Shown: positions 1-5,746 of the stretch, piece by piece
Layout: each line of letters begins with the position of its first letter
Numbering within the stretch: the first letter of the stretch is position 1
Assembly: GCF_000719555.1 (NCBI RefSeq)
Contig: NZ_JOGX01000067.1
Span: 1 to 41,401 of the forward strand
Reading direction: 5' to 3'
DNA: 41,401 nt
DNA from: Streptomyces sp. NRRL F-5727
GTDB taxonomy: Bacteria > Actinomycetota > Actinomycetes > Streptomycetales > Streptomycetaceae
Translations under genes and position numbers: made by a program
Notes under the pieces: model-generated
Database searches by the model: none
Seen by the model: the letters and a program-made list of their open reading frames with translations, nothing else
What the model was told of the DNA's origin: nothing

Positions 1-695
1 GTCGGCGCCTGGGGGCCGTAGCCGGGCTGCGGGGCGGGCGCGGGGGCGGCGGGGGCCGGGGGGGCGGGGGCGCCGAACGCCGGGGGCGCCGCGGCCTGGG
101 CGGGGGCGCCGAAGGCCGGCGCGGCCTGCTGGGGGGCGGCGGGCGGCTGGGCCGCGGGCTGCTCCTCCTCCAGGACCTCTCCGCCGAAGTTCCGCAGCAG
201 CGCTTCCAGGCCGCCGTCGAAGCCCTGGCCGACGGCGGCGAACCGCCACACGTCCTTCAGGTAGAAGTCGCCGAGCATGACCGCGCGCTCGGTGGAGAAC
301 TCGGCGCCCGTGAAGGCGTAGCGGGCGACCTCCTCGCCACCGGCGACGATCCGGATCCAGCCGGGTCCGACCTGCGACATCTGGCCGTTGCCGTCGATGG
401 TGGCGGTGAAGGACAGCTTGTGGATCTGCGGGGGGATCCGGTCGAGGGTGACGCGGAAGGACTCGGTGTCGCCGGACTGCGCCCCGAGCAGCTGGATGGA
501 CTCCTCGGGCGACTTCGGCTGGTTGAAGAAGACGAAGTAGCGGTCGTCCGAGAGGCGCTCGTCGGCGTCGAGTCCGAAGCAGCTGATGTCGAAGGTGAGC
601 CCGGGCGCCGCGATCTGCACGCCCACGTACAGATCGGTGCCCGCGGTCAGATCACTGATCTTGGCCTTGTGGCCGCGTTGGAATTCCCTGGCCAT
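1..695 (-). CDS. TerD-family protein with Pro/Ala/Gln-rich C-terminal tail (3' end off window)
   Basis: The minus-strand frame starts at ATG 693-695 (MAREFQRGHKAKISDL) with a GGGGGA ribosome binding site about 10 nt upstream, and stays open to the left edge. The first ~190 residues are a TerD/TerE-type beta-sandwich. They include a DISCFGLDADERLSDDRY segment, an FFNQPKSPEE stretch and GDFYLKDVWRF near the end. Acidic residues of this kind bind calcium in known TerD domains. After the domain the protein becomes a low-complexity Ala/Pro/Gln-rich tail with repeated FGAP units (about position 1-170), which continues past the edge. TerD proteins are tied to tellurite and stress resistance in other bacteria, and Streptomyces carries many paralogues with unclear roles. 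The family call is firm; the function is not known. It is separated from the next minus gene by 112 bp. Confidence 0.85.
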   Translation of the reverse strand, partial: MAREFQRGHKAKISDLTAGTDLYVGVQIAAPGLTFDISCFGLDADERLSDDRYFVFFNQPKSPEESIQLLGAQSGDTESFRVTLDRIPPQIHKLSFTATIDGNGQMSQVGPGWIRIVAGGEEVARYAFTGAEFSTERAVMLGDFYLKDVWRFAAVGQGFDGGLEALLRNFGGEVLEEEQPAAQPPAAPQQAAPAFGAPAQAAAPPAFGAPAPPAPAAPAPAPQPGYGPQAP

Positions 696-738
696 GCGTA
701 ACGACCGTCCCCCATCCCGATGGCGAATGACTCGCGTC

Positions 739-768
739 AGGCTATCCGCTGAGAACGACATTGAGACA
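739..768 (-). promoter_or_regulatory. weak candidate promoter for the TerD-family gene
   Basis: On the minus strand a TAGCCT (739-744) resembles a -10 element. It sits 18 bp downstream of TGTCTC (763-768), a poor match to the HrdB-type -35 TTGACN. It is placed plausibly about 45 bp upstream of the TerD start. Only the -10 is convincing. Confidence 0.3.
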
Positions 769-807
769 GGGCGGGTCGGTTCCGGTACGGAATCGGGAAA
801 CACGGCC

Positions 808-1341
808 TCAGGCCGTGCGTTCCCCGTCCGGGGGGTGCGGGAGGCGGGTGGCGGCTGCCACTCCTTCGAGGTAGCCGCGGGCCCGCTCGGTCCTCGGGTA
901 CGCCTCCAGGAGCCGCCAGAAGCCGGGGCCGTGGCCCGGGACCAGGAGATGGGCCAGCTCGTGCAGGAGGACGTAGTCGACGACGTACTCGGGCATCGGC
1001 TGGAGGCGGTGGGAGAGCCGGATGGAGCCCTCGGCTGGGGTGCAGGAGCCCCAGCGGCTGTTCTGGTTGGTGACCCAGCGAACCGAGTCGGGCCGGGCCC
1101 TGCCGCCGAGGTACCGGTCGGAGAGGCGGCCGGCGCGCTCGGCCAGCTCGGCGTCGCCGCGGGTGGCGCGGCGCTCCTTGTCCTTCTCCTTCGCGGCGAG
1201 CTTCTCCAGCATCACCCCGACCCAGCGGCGCTCCTCGGCCTCCGACATCCGGGCCGGGATGAGGACGATGGTGCGGTCCCCCTCGCGGTAGGCGGAGACG
1301 GAACGGGTGCGGCGGGCGCTCCTGCGGATCTCGACTGGCAC
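808..1341 (-). CDS. YgjP-like zinc metallopeptidase (M48 family / DUF45)
   Basis: The 177-residue protein starts at GTG 1339-1341. The YgjP/DUF45 signature is clear: an NSRWGSC segment (near residue 95) followed by the zinc-binding motif HELAHLLVPGHGPGFW (near residue 127). HExxH gives two ligands and the downstream GHGPxFW stretch the third. No signal peptide or membrane segment is visible, so it is probably cytosolic. Substrates of this family are largely unknown. The gene is divergent from the E1-like gene at 1509, with about 165 bp between them. The start is slightly uncertain because only a GAGGGC lies very close to the GTG. Confidence 0.85.
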   Translation of the reverse strand: MPVEIRRSARRTRSVSAYREGDRTIVLIPARMSEAEERRWVGVMLEKLAAKEKDKERRATRGDAELAERAGRLSDRYLGGRARPDSVRWVTNQNSRWGSCTPAEGSIRLSHRLQPMPEYVVDYVLLHELAHLLVPGHGPGFWRLLEAYPRTERARGYLEGVAAATRLPHPPDGERTA

Positions 1342-1508
1342 GCCCTCGACGGTACCCGGGCGGCGCGAGGAATCCCCGTCGCACGACCCACCCCTTCATA
1401 TGACCTGTACGACTTTCGGGCGGGCCTGTGGACAACTCTCGGCGCGGTGCCGCGCCGACGGGCAGTCTGGGTCCGGGAGAGAAACGCGGAGGAGGACGGG
1501 GGCGGGAC

Positions 1509-2729
1509 ATGCATCCGATGGTGAAGCCGGCGCTGCGCCGGGCCTGGCGGAGTCTGACGTGCGCGCAGTACGGGGTGACGCCGGCGCACGCGGTGGTGCT
1601 GGACCGGGTGGACACGGCGACGGGCCGGCTCCTCGGGCTGATGGACGGGACGCGCGGGACGGCGCTGCTGCGGCGGGAGGCGGCGGAGCTGGGGCTGCCG
1701 GAGGGACGGCTCGACGCCCTGCTGGGGCGGCTCGCCGCGGCGGGGCTGCTCGTGGAGGCCGGGGCGGGCCGGCCGGGGCGGTCGGGTCCCGCGGCCGGGG
1801 CGGTGGACGCGGCGCTGGATCCGCTGCGGGCGGATCTGGCCGCGCTGTCGGTGGTGTGCCCGGAGCCGGACCGGGCGCTGCGGACGCTGGCGGCCCGGCG
1901 GGAGCGGCGGGTGCGGGTGCGGGGCGCCGGGCGGGTGGGCGCGACGGTGGCGGCGCTGCTCGCGGCGGCGGGCGTCGGCGGGGTGGAGGGGGTGGACGGC
2001 GGGCGGGTGGAGCCGTGGGAGACGGCGCCGGGCGGGCTGCCGGCGGAGGCGGTCGGCGAGCGCCGGGTGGCGGCGGCGCGGCGGCTGGTGGCGCGCTGGG
2101 CGCGTGGCCCGGTGGCCGCGCGGCGGGCGGACCGGCGCACGGCGGGGCCTGCGGACGGGAGCGGCGGGGACGGCCGGGTGCCGGTGTCGCTGGTGGTGGT
2201 GACGCCCCGGGACGGGCTGGGGGTGCTGGTGCCGGATCCGGTGGCGGCGGAGCCGTGGATGGCGGCCGGGGTGCCGCATCTGTACGCGGGGGTGCTGGAG
2301 GCGACGGGGGTGGTGGGGCCGCTGGTGCTGCCGGGCGGGACGGCGTGCGCCCGGTGTCTCCAGGAGGAGGCGACGGACCGGGACCCGGCGTGGCCGCGGC
2401 TGCTCGCGCAGTGGCGCTCGGGGGCGCCGCATCCCCTGCCGGCCTGTGACGTGGCGCTGGCGACGGCGGTGGCGGGCCTCGCCGCGGGGCACGCGCTGGC
2501 CTTCCTGGACGGGGAGCTGCCGGCGAGCACCGGGGTCCGCTGGGAGGCGGCGGCGCCGTCGCTGGGATGGCGGTCCGAGCGGCTGGTGCCGCATGCGGCC
2601 TGTCCCTGCGGGGCCGCACGGGGCAGGGTGGGGGTGGCCGTCTCAACAGCCGGGGAGACCCGGTCCACAATGGCGGGGCGCAGCCCTGCGCGGCACGGCA
2701 GTCTGGGAATTGGAGGGGCGCATGTCTGA
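1509..2729 (+). CDS. ThiF/E1-like protein with N-terminal winged-helix-like domain (TOMM cyclodehydratase-like)
   Basis: The protein has 406 residues. ATG 1509 is chosen because GGAGGAGG (1488-1495) lies just upstream; the frame continues 81 nt further up without a better signal. Residues ~1-85 look like a small winged helix ending in LLGRLAAAGLLV, similar in style to PqqD/RiPP-recognition folds found in azole-forming E1 proteins. A Rossmann start follows (GAGRVGATVAALLAAAG, near residue 137). The C-terminal half has CARCLQ and a terminal CPC, a likely four-Cys zinc site as in E1/MoeB-type proteins. The arrangement matches E1-like proteins that NCBI often names TOMM precursor leader peptide-binding protein. 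No precursor peptide or YcaO gene is nearby. It overlaps the ABC1 kinase gene by 8 bp, so the two are probably cotranslated. Confidence 0.7.
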   Translation: MHPMVKPALRRAWRSLTCAQYGVTPAHAVVLDRVDTATGRLLGLMDGTRGTALLRREAAELGLPEGRLDALLGRLAAAGLLVEAGAGRPGRSGPAAGAVDAALDPLRADLAALSVVCPEPDRALRTLAARRERRVRVRGAGRVGATVAALLAAAGVGGVEGVDGGRVEPWETAPGGLPAEAVGERRVAAARRLVARWARGPVAARRADRRTAGPADGSGGDGRVPVSLVVVTPRDGLGVLVPDPVAAEPWMAAGVPHLYAGVLEATGVVGPLVLPGGTACARCLQEEATDRDPAWPRLLAQWRSGAPHPLPACDVALATAVAGLAAGHALAFLDGELPASTGVRWEAAAPSLGWRSERLVPHAACPCGAARGRVGVAVSTAGETRSTMAGRSPARHGSLGIGGAHV

Positions 2730-4071
2730 TCTTCCCCGGAAGGCGGTCACCAGGACCGCCAAGTTGGCCGCGTTGCCGCTGGGCATCGCGGGCCGCGCGA
2801 CCTGGGGCCTGGGCAAGCGGATCGGCGGGAAGTCCGCCGAGTTCGTGGCCCGGGAGCTCCAGGAGCGCACGGCGGAGCAGCTGTTCAAGGTGCTCGGCGA
2901 GCTCAAGGGCGGGGCCATGAAGTTCGGTCAGGCGCTGTCGGTCTTCGAGTCGGCGTTGCCGGAGGAGATCGGCGGCCCCTACCGGGCGGCGCTGACGAAG
3001 CTTCAGGAGGCCGCGCCGCCGATGCCGGTGCGGACGGTGCACGGGGTCCTGGAGGAGCGGCTCGGGGCGGAATGGCGGGAGCTGTTCCTGGAGTTCGAGG
3101 ACAAGCCGTCGGCGGCCGCGTCGATCGGGCAGGTGCACCGGGCGGTGTGGCACGACGGGCGCGAGGTCGCGGTGAAGGTGCAGTACCCGGGTGCCGGGGA
3201 GGCGCTGCTGTCGGACCTGGCGCAGTTGAGCCGGTTCGCCCGGCTGCTCGGGCCGCTGGTGCCGGGGGTCGAGGTGAAGCCGCTGATCGCGGAGTTGCGC
3301 GAGCGGGTGACGGAGGAGCTGGACTACGCCCTGGAGGCGCGGTCCCAGCGGGAGCACGCCGAGGTCTTCGCGGACGATCCGGACGTGGTGGTCCCGGCGG
3401 TGGTGCACCAGGCGGACCAGGTGCTCGTGACGGAGTGGATGGACGGCGTCCCGCTGTCGGAGGTGATCGCCGAGGGCGGCCAGGAGCAGCGGGACCGGGC
3501 CGGTCAGCTGCTGGCCCGGTTCCTGTTCTCGGGTCCGGCGCGGACCGGGCTGCTGCACGCCGACCCGCATCCGGGGAACTTCCGGCTGCTGCCGCCGGAC
3601 GGCGAGGAGGGGGCGGACGATCCTTCCCGGTGGCGGCTCGGGGTGCTGGACTTCGGCACGGTGGACCGGCTGCCGGGCGGGCTTCCGGAGATGATCGGGA
3701 CCTGTCTGCGGATGACCCTGGCCGGTGAGGCGGAGCCGGTGTACGCGCTGCTGCGGGAGGAGGGCTTCGTGAAGGAGTCGGTGGCGCTCGACCCGGACGA
3801 GGTCCTGGAGTACCTGCTGCCGATCATCGAGCCGGCGGGGGCGGAGTCCTTCGTCTTCACCCGGGGCTGGATGCGGACGCAGGCGGCCCGGATCGCCGAT
3901 CCCCGGTCCCCGGCGCACCAGCTGGGGCGGCAGCTGAACCTGCCGCCGTCGTACCTGCTGATCCACCGGGTGACGCTGTCCACGATCGGGGTGCTCTGCC
4001 AGCTGAACGCGACGGTCCGGCTGCGCGACGAGCTGTCCGCCTGGCTGCCCGGTTTCGACCCGGCGGCCTGA
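2722..4071 (+). CDS. ABC1 (UbiB/AarF/ADCK) atypical kinase family protein
   Basis: The start at ATG 2722 (MSDLPRKAVTRTAKLAALPL) is supported by GGAGGGG at 2712-2718. It overlaps the E1-like gene by 8 bp. The 449-residue protein shows the ABC1 hallmarks in order: the family KxGQ motif in GGAMKFGQALS (~residue 70), the alanine-rich nucleotide loop AAASIGQVHRA (~133), the VAVKVQYPG lysine, the catalytic loop HADPHPGN (~280) and the metal-binding VLDFGTVDRL (~310). UbiB-type proteins act in quinone/lipid biology through an ATPase or atypical kinase activity. In actinobacteria, which use menaquinone, the target is unknown. No transmembrane segment is obvious at the C-terminus. The family is certain; the substrate is not. 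Confidence 0.92.
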   Translation: MSDLPRKAVTRTAKLAALPLGIAGRATWGLGKRIGGKSAEFVARELQERTAEQLFKVLGELKGGAMKFGQALSVFESALPEEIGGPYRAALTKLQEAAPPMPVRTVHGVLEERLGAEWRELFLEFEDKPSAAASIGQVHRAVWHDGREVAVKVQYPGAGEALLSDLAQLSRFARLLGPLVPGVEVKPLIAELRERVTEELDYALEARSQREHAEVFADDPDVVVPAVVHQADQVLVTEWMDGVPLSEVIAEGGQEQRDRAGQLLARFLFSGPARTGLLHADPHPGNFRLLPPDGEEGADDPSRWRLGVLDFGTVDRLPGGLPEMIGTCLRMTLAGEAEPVYALLREEGFVKESVALDPDEVLEYLLPIIEPAGAESFVFTRGWMRTQAARIADPRSPAHQLGRQLNLPPSYLLIHRVTLSTIGVLCQLNATVRLRDELSAWLPGFDPAA

Positions 4072-4080
4072 GGCGCCGGG

Positions 4081-4263
4081 TCACCACCAGGAGGAGTCCA
4101 GGCGGCCCTCGATGGCCCGGATGTTGGCGCGGGCGCACTCCTCGCAGAAGTACTGGCGGCGGCCGTTCTCGACGGAGCAGGTCCAGGTGATCGGGAGGGT
4201 GTCGGCGGTCCTGCCGCAGCGTGCGCAGACCACGGGCTCCTCCGCGGCGCGGGGCTCGTTCAT
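4081..4263 (-). CDS. small zinc-ribbon protein, conserved in streptomycetes
   Basis: The 60-residue protein starts at ATG 4261-4263 (MNEPRAAEEPVVCARCGR). It has two Cys pairs, CARC and CEEC, spaced about 27 residues apart, consistent with one structural zinc ribbon. A further Cys lies between them, and the C-terminus is SSWW. No catalytic motif is present. It ends 10 bp from the converging ABC1 kinase gene. The function is not recognisable; a role in binding nucleic acid or protein is only a guess from the fold. Confidence 0.75.
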   Translation of the reverse strand: MNEPRAAEEPVVCARCGRTADTLPITWTCSVENGRRQYFCEECARANIRAIEGRLDSSWW

Positions 4264-4310
4264 CCTCGTGACGATAGCCCGGCGGGGCGGCCTCCGCGGG
4301 GCAACGCACC

Positions 4311-4342
4311 GCGGGGGCCGGTCCGTTCGGACCGGCCCCCGC
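4311..4342 (-). terminator. strong hairpin terminator after the wblC transcription unit
   Basis: A perfect 14-bp stem (GCGGGGGCCGGTCC at 4311-4324 with its complement at 4329-4342) has a GTTC loop. It sits 21 bp beyond the stop of the small gene downstream of wblC. There is no long U tract, which is common for Streptomyces terminators. Confidence 0.8.
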
Positions 4343-4362
4343 GGGGACGCCTGGTGGGGCGC

Positions 4363-4722
4363 TCAGTGCATGACGGCCATGGCCAGCGCGCGGCGGGCGC
4401 GCAGCGAGACGCGCTCGGCGCGGCGCTGCATGCGCCGGGCGGCGATCAGGCGCACGGCCTGACGTTCCGCCTCGGCCTCACGCTGTCGCTCGTGCATATG
4501 GGCACGGGCCAGGGCTTCTGGGATGAGTTGCATGTCTCGGGTCCTGTTCTGACGCAGCGCGGGGGCGCCGGCGGGGGAGAAGTCGGGGGTAGCGGAGCGG
4601 ATGGGCTCGAAGGCGGACGTGGTCATCGGGGCCTGCTTCTGGGGATCGTGCGTGAGGGGATGGTCGATCGTTCCGGTTCGCCTGGGGGCCTTGTGGGGTG
4701 CCTCCCAGGTGAGGGCGGTCAT
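4363..4722 (-). CDS. small basic protein translationally coupled to wblC
   Basis: The open frame of 119 codons starts at ATG 4720-4722, whose ATGA overlaps the wblC stop codon (4719-4721). This arrangement favours translational coupling. An alternative internal start is ATG 4626 (MTTSAFEPIRSATPDF), giving 87 residues; the weak upstream site cannot decide. The C-terminal half is very rich in Arg and Ala and should form one long basic helix (ALARAHMHERQREAEAERQA onwards). No Cys pairs or membrane segments are seen, and I do not recognise the family. Its position directly behind wblC and before a strong terminator implies that it is expressed with wblC. Confidence 0.65.
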   Translation of the reverse strand: MTALTWEAPHKAPRRTGTIDHPLTHDPQKQAPMTTSAFEPIRSATPDFSPAGAPALRQNRTRDMQLIPEALARAHMHERQREAEAERQAVRLIAARRMQRRAERVSLRARRALAMAVMH

Positions 4723-5087
4723 GCCGCGACCGGGTTCTTGCGCGGGCGGCCACGGGGCCGCTTGCGGGCGACGACCACGCCCTGGACGAAGAGCTCGCCG
4801 CCCCAGACACCCCAGGGCTCACGGCGCTCCTTGGCGCCGGCGAGGCAGGCCGCGACCAGCGGGCAGGTCTTGCAGAGGGACTTGGCGTACTCGACGTCGG
4901 CCGGGGACTCGGCGAAGAAGACCTCCGGGTCGTAGGCCCGGCAGGGAACCGGGACGCCGAGGTTCTCGATGGCGTCGTCGAGCGCGGTGAGCGATGTCAG
5001 GGGGGTCAAGGCGTGGTCCTCCGTGAGGCCGGACGGGGGGATCGTTTCGGAAGGCGGTACGGACGGGGCGTGCGCTTCGAGTTGCAC
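4719..5087 (-). CDS. wblC: WhiB-like Fe-S transcription factor WblC (WhiB7 orthologue)
   Basis: The 122-residue protein starts at GTG 5085-5087 (MQLEAHAPSVPPSE) behind a GAGGAAAG ribosome binding site. Cys49, Cys72, Cys75 and Cys81 form the C-x22-C-x2-C-x5-C [4Fe-4S] motif. It is followed by the GVWGGE turn (93-98) that binds sigma region 4. A C-terminal AT-hook RGRPRK (112-117) separates WhiB7/WblC from other Wbl proteins. WhiB7/WblC binds the principal sigma factor and activates intrinsic antibiotic-resistance genes at promoters with an A/T-rich element upstream of -35. Such a promoter precedes its own leader (5694-5732), together with an upstream ORF and terminator. The frame is open upstream as far as 5480. 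An N-terminal extension is rejected because it would read through the terminator hairpin and ignore the good ribosome binding site. Confidence 0.92.
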   Translation of the reverse strand: MQLEAHAPSVPPSETIPPSGLTEDHALTPLTSLTALDDAIENLGVPVPCRAYDPEVFFAESPADVEYAKSLCKTCPLVAACLAGAKERREPWGVWGGELFVQGVVVARKRPRGRPRKNPVAA

Positions 5088-5190
5088 GGGTGTCTTTCCT
5101 CGTCTGGTCGTTCCGGCCGGTGGGCCGGGTCTTCGGCTGGTACCGGGTTTCTTGTCCCGAGGCCCCTTCGTTCCGCCGTCCCCGTTCGGG

Positions 5191-5235
5191 GACAAACAGA
5201 AGGGCCGCGGATCCCGGGTGGGGTTCCGCGGCCCT
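5191..5235 (-). terminator. intrinsic terminator (attenuator) in the wblC leader
   Basis: On the minus strand an 11-bp perfect stem (AGGGCCGCGGA paired with TCCGCGGCCCT, at 5225-5235 and 5201-5211) has a 13-nt loop. It is followed at once by TCTGTTTGTC (5191-5200), a T-rich tract. It lies about 21 nt after the upstream ORF stop codon and about 105 nt before the wblC start, so it would stop leader transcripts before wblC. A candidate antiterminator strand lies inside the upstream ORF: 5342-5349, minus strand TTCGCGGC, partly complementary to the terminator's first arm. The antiterminator is inference. Confidence 0.85.
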
Positions 5236-5256
5236 GAAGGCGCCGGCCTGATCAGG

Positions 5257-5574
5257 TCAGGCTGGATCACTCCAGGGTTCGAGCCCACGGAAGGCCCACA
5301 TCGTGTGGTGCTGCGTCGTCTGCTGCTTGCCGGCACCGGCTGCCGCGAAGCCATAGGCCGTGAATCCGGCCTTACCCTCTTCAGCCACCCGTGCCTTGGT
5401 CGGTCGCTCGGTGCGCTCGATGACGGCCATGCCGCGACCGGACAGACCGGTGACGGGCAGACCGCTGCCAAGGAGCTCAACGGCGGAGAAGCCGAGCGAG
5501 CAGGCGGAGACGACCGAGCGATCGGTCATTTTGGCGGTGCTGACGACGGTGTTGCTGTTGATGTTGCTGATCAC
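5257..5574 (-). CDS. 105-codon upstream ORF in the wblC leader (regulatory leader peptide candidate)
   Basis: GTG 5572-5574 (MISNINSNTVVSTAKMTDRS) is preceded by GAGGAGG at ideal spacing, the best ribosome binding site in the neighbourhood. The ORF therefore should be translated efficiently. The 105-residue product has no signal peptide, no Cys cluster and no family I recognise. It ends in an aromatic/His-rich stretch (QQTTQHHTMWAFRG). The stop (5257-5259) overlaps a CCTGATCAGG palindrome and is followed about 21 nt later by the intrinsic terminator. The frame differs from wblC. The whiB7 leaders of other actinobacteria carry upstream ORFs that sense ribosome inhibition. By analogy, stalling here could block terminator formation. 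The peptide itself may or may not have a function. Confidence 0.7.
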   Translation of the reverse strand: MISNINSNTVVSTAKMTDRSVVSACSLGFSAVELLGSGLPVTGLSGRGMAVIERTERPTKARVAEEGKAGFTAYGFAAAGAGKQQTTQHHTMWAFRGLEPWSDPA

Positions 5575-5660
5575 TGGAATCGCCTCCTCTCGGCGTCTCG
5601 GAGAGCTCGGGTGCGAGCCGGGCTCTCGATGTTCATTTGGACAAGTACAGCACGAGACAG

Positions 5661-5676
5661 GGCTTCTTAAGAAGCC
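5661..5676 (-). other. perfect palindrome in the wblC leader
   Basis: GGCTTCTTAAGAAGCC is a 16-bp perfect palindrome, about 10-25 nt downstream of the predicted transcription start. As RNA it can form a 6-bp stem with a UUAA loop at the 5' end of the leader. As DNA it could bind a dimeric regulator. Confidence 0.5.
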
Positions 5677-5693
5677 GCTGTTGCGTGGTTAAG

Positions 5694-5732
5694 AACCTAT
5701 GGGGCTTGACGGGGCGGGCGCAAACTATTTTT
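5694..5732 (-). promoter_or_regulatory. WhiB7/WblC-type autoregulated promoter
   Basis: On the minus strand an AAAAA block (5728-5732) lies a few bases upstream of a -35 TTGCGC (5718-5723). An 18-bp spacer and a -10 TAGGTT (5694-5699) follow. An A/T-rich block next to -35, contacted by the AT-hook, is the known mark of WhiB7-dependent promoters. It sits between the uvrD2 stop codon and the upstream ORF and so drives the wblC leader. Confidence 0.8.
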
Positions 5733-5746
5733 CCCACGAGTTTCGA

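Noticed and set aside
737..2668. Long Arg/Pro/Ser-rich minus-strand frames opposite the E1-like gene
   Set aside because: Composition is typical of reversed GC-rich codons; one of these frames also runs out of the YgjP region in a different frame.
5087..5480. N-terminal extension of wblC by 131 codons
   Set aside because: It would translate through the terminator hairpin, lacks WhiB similarity, and the GTG at 5087 has a good ribosome binding site.
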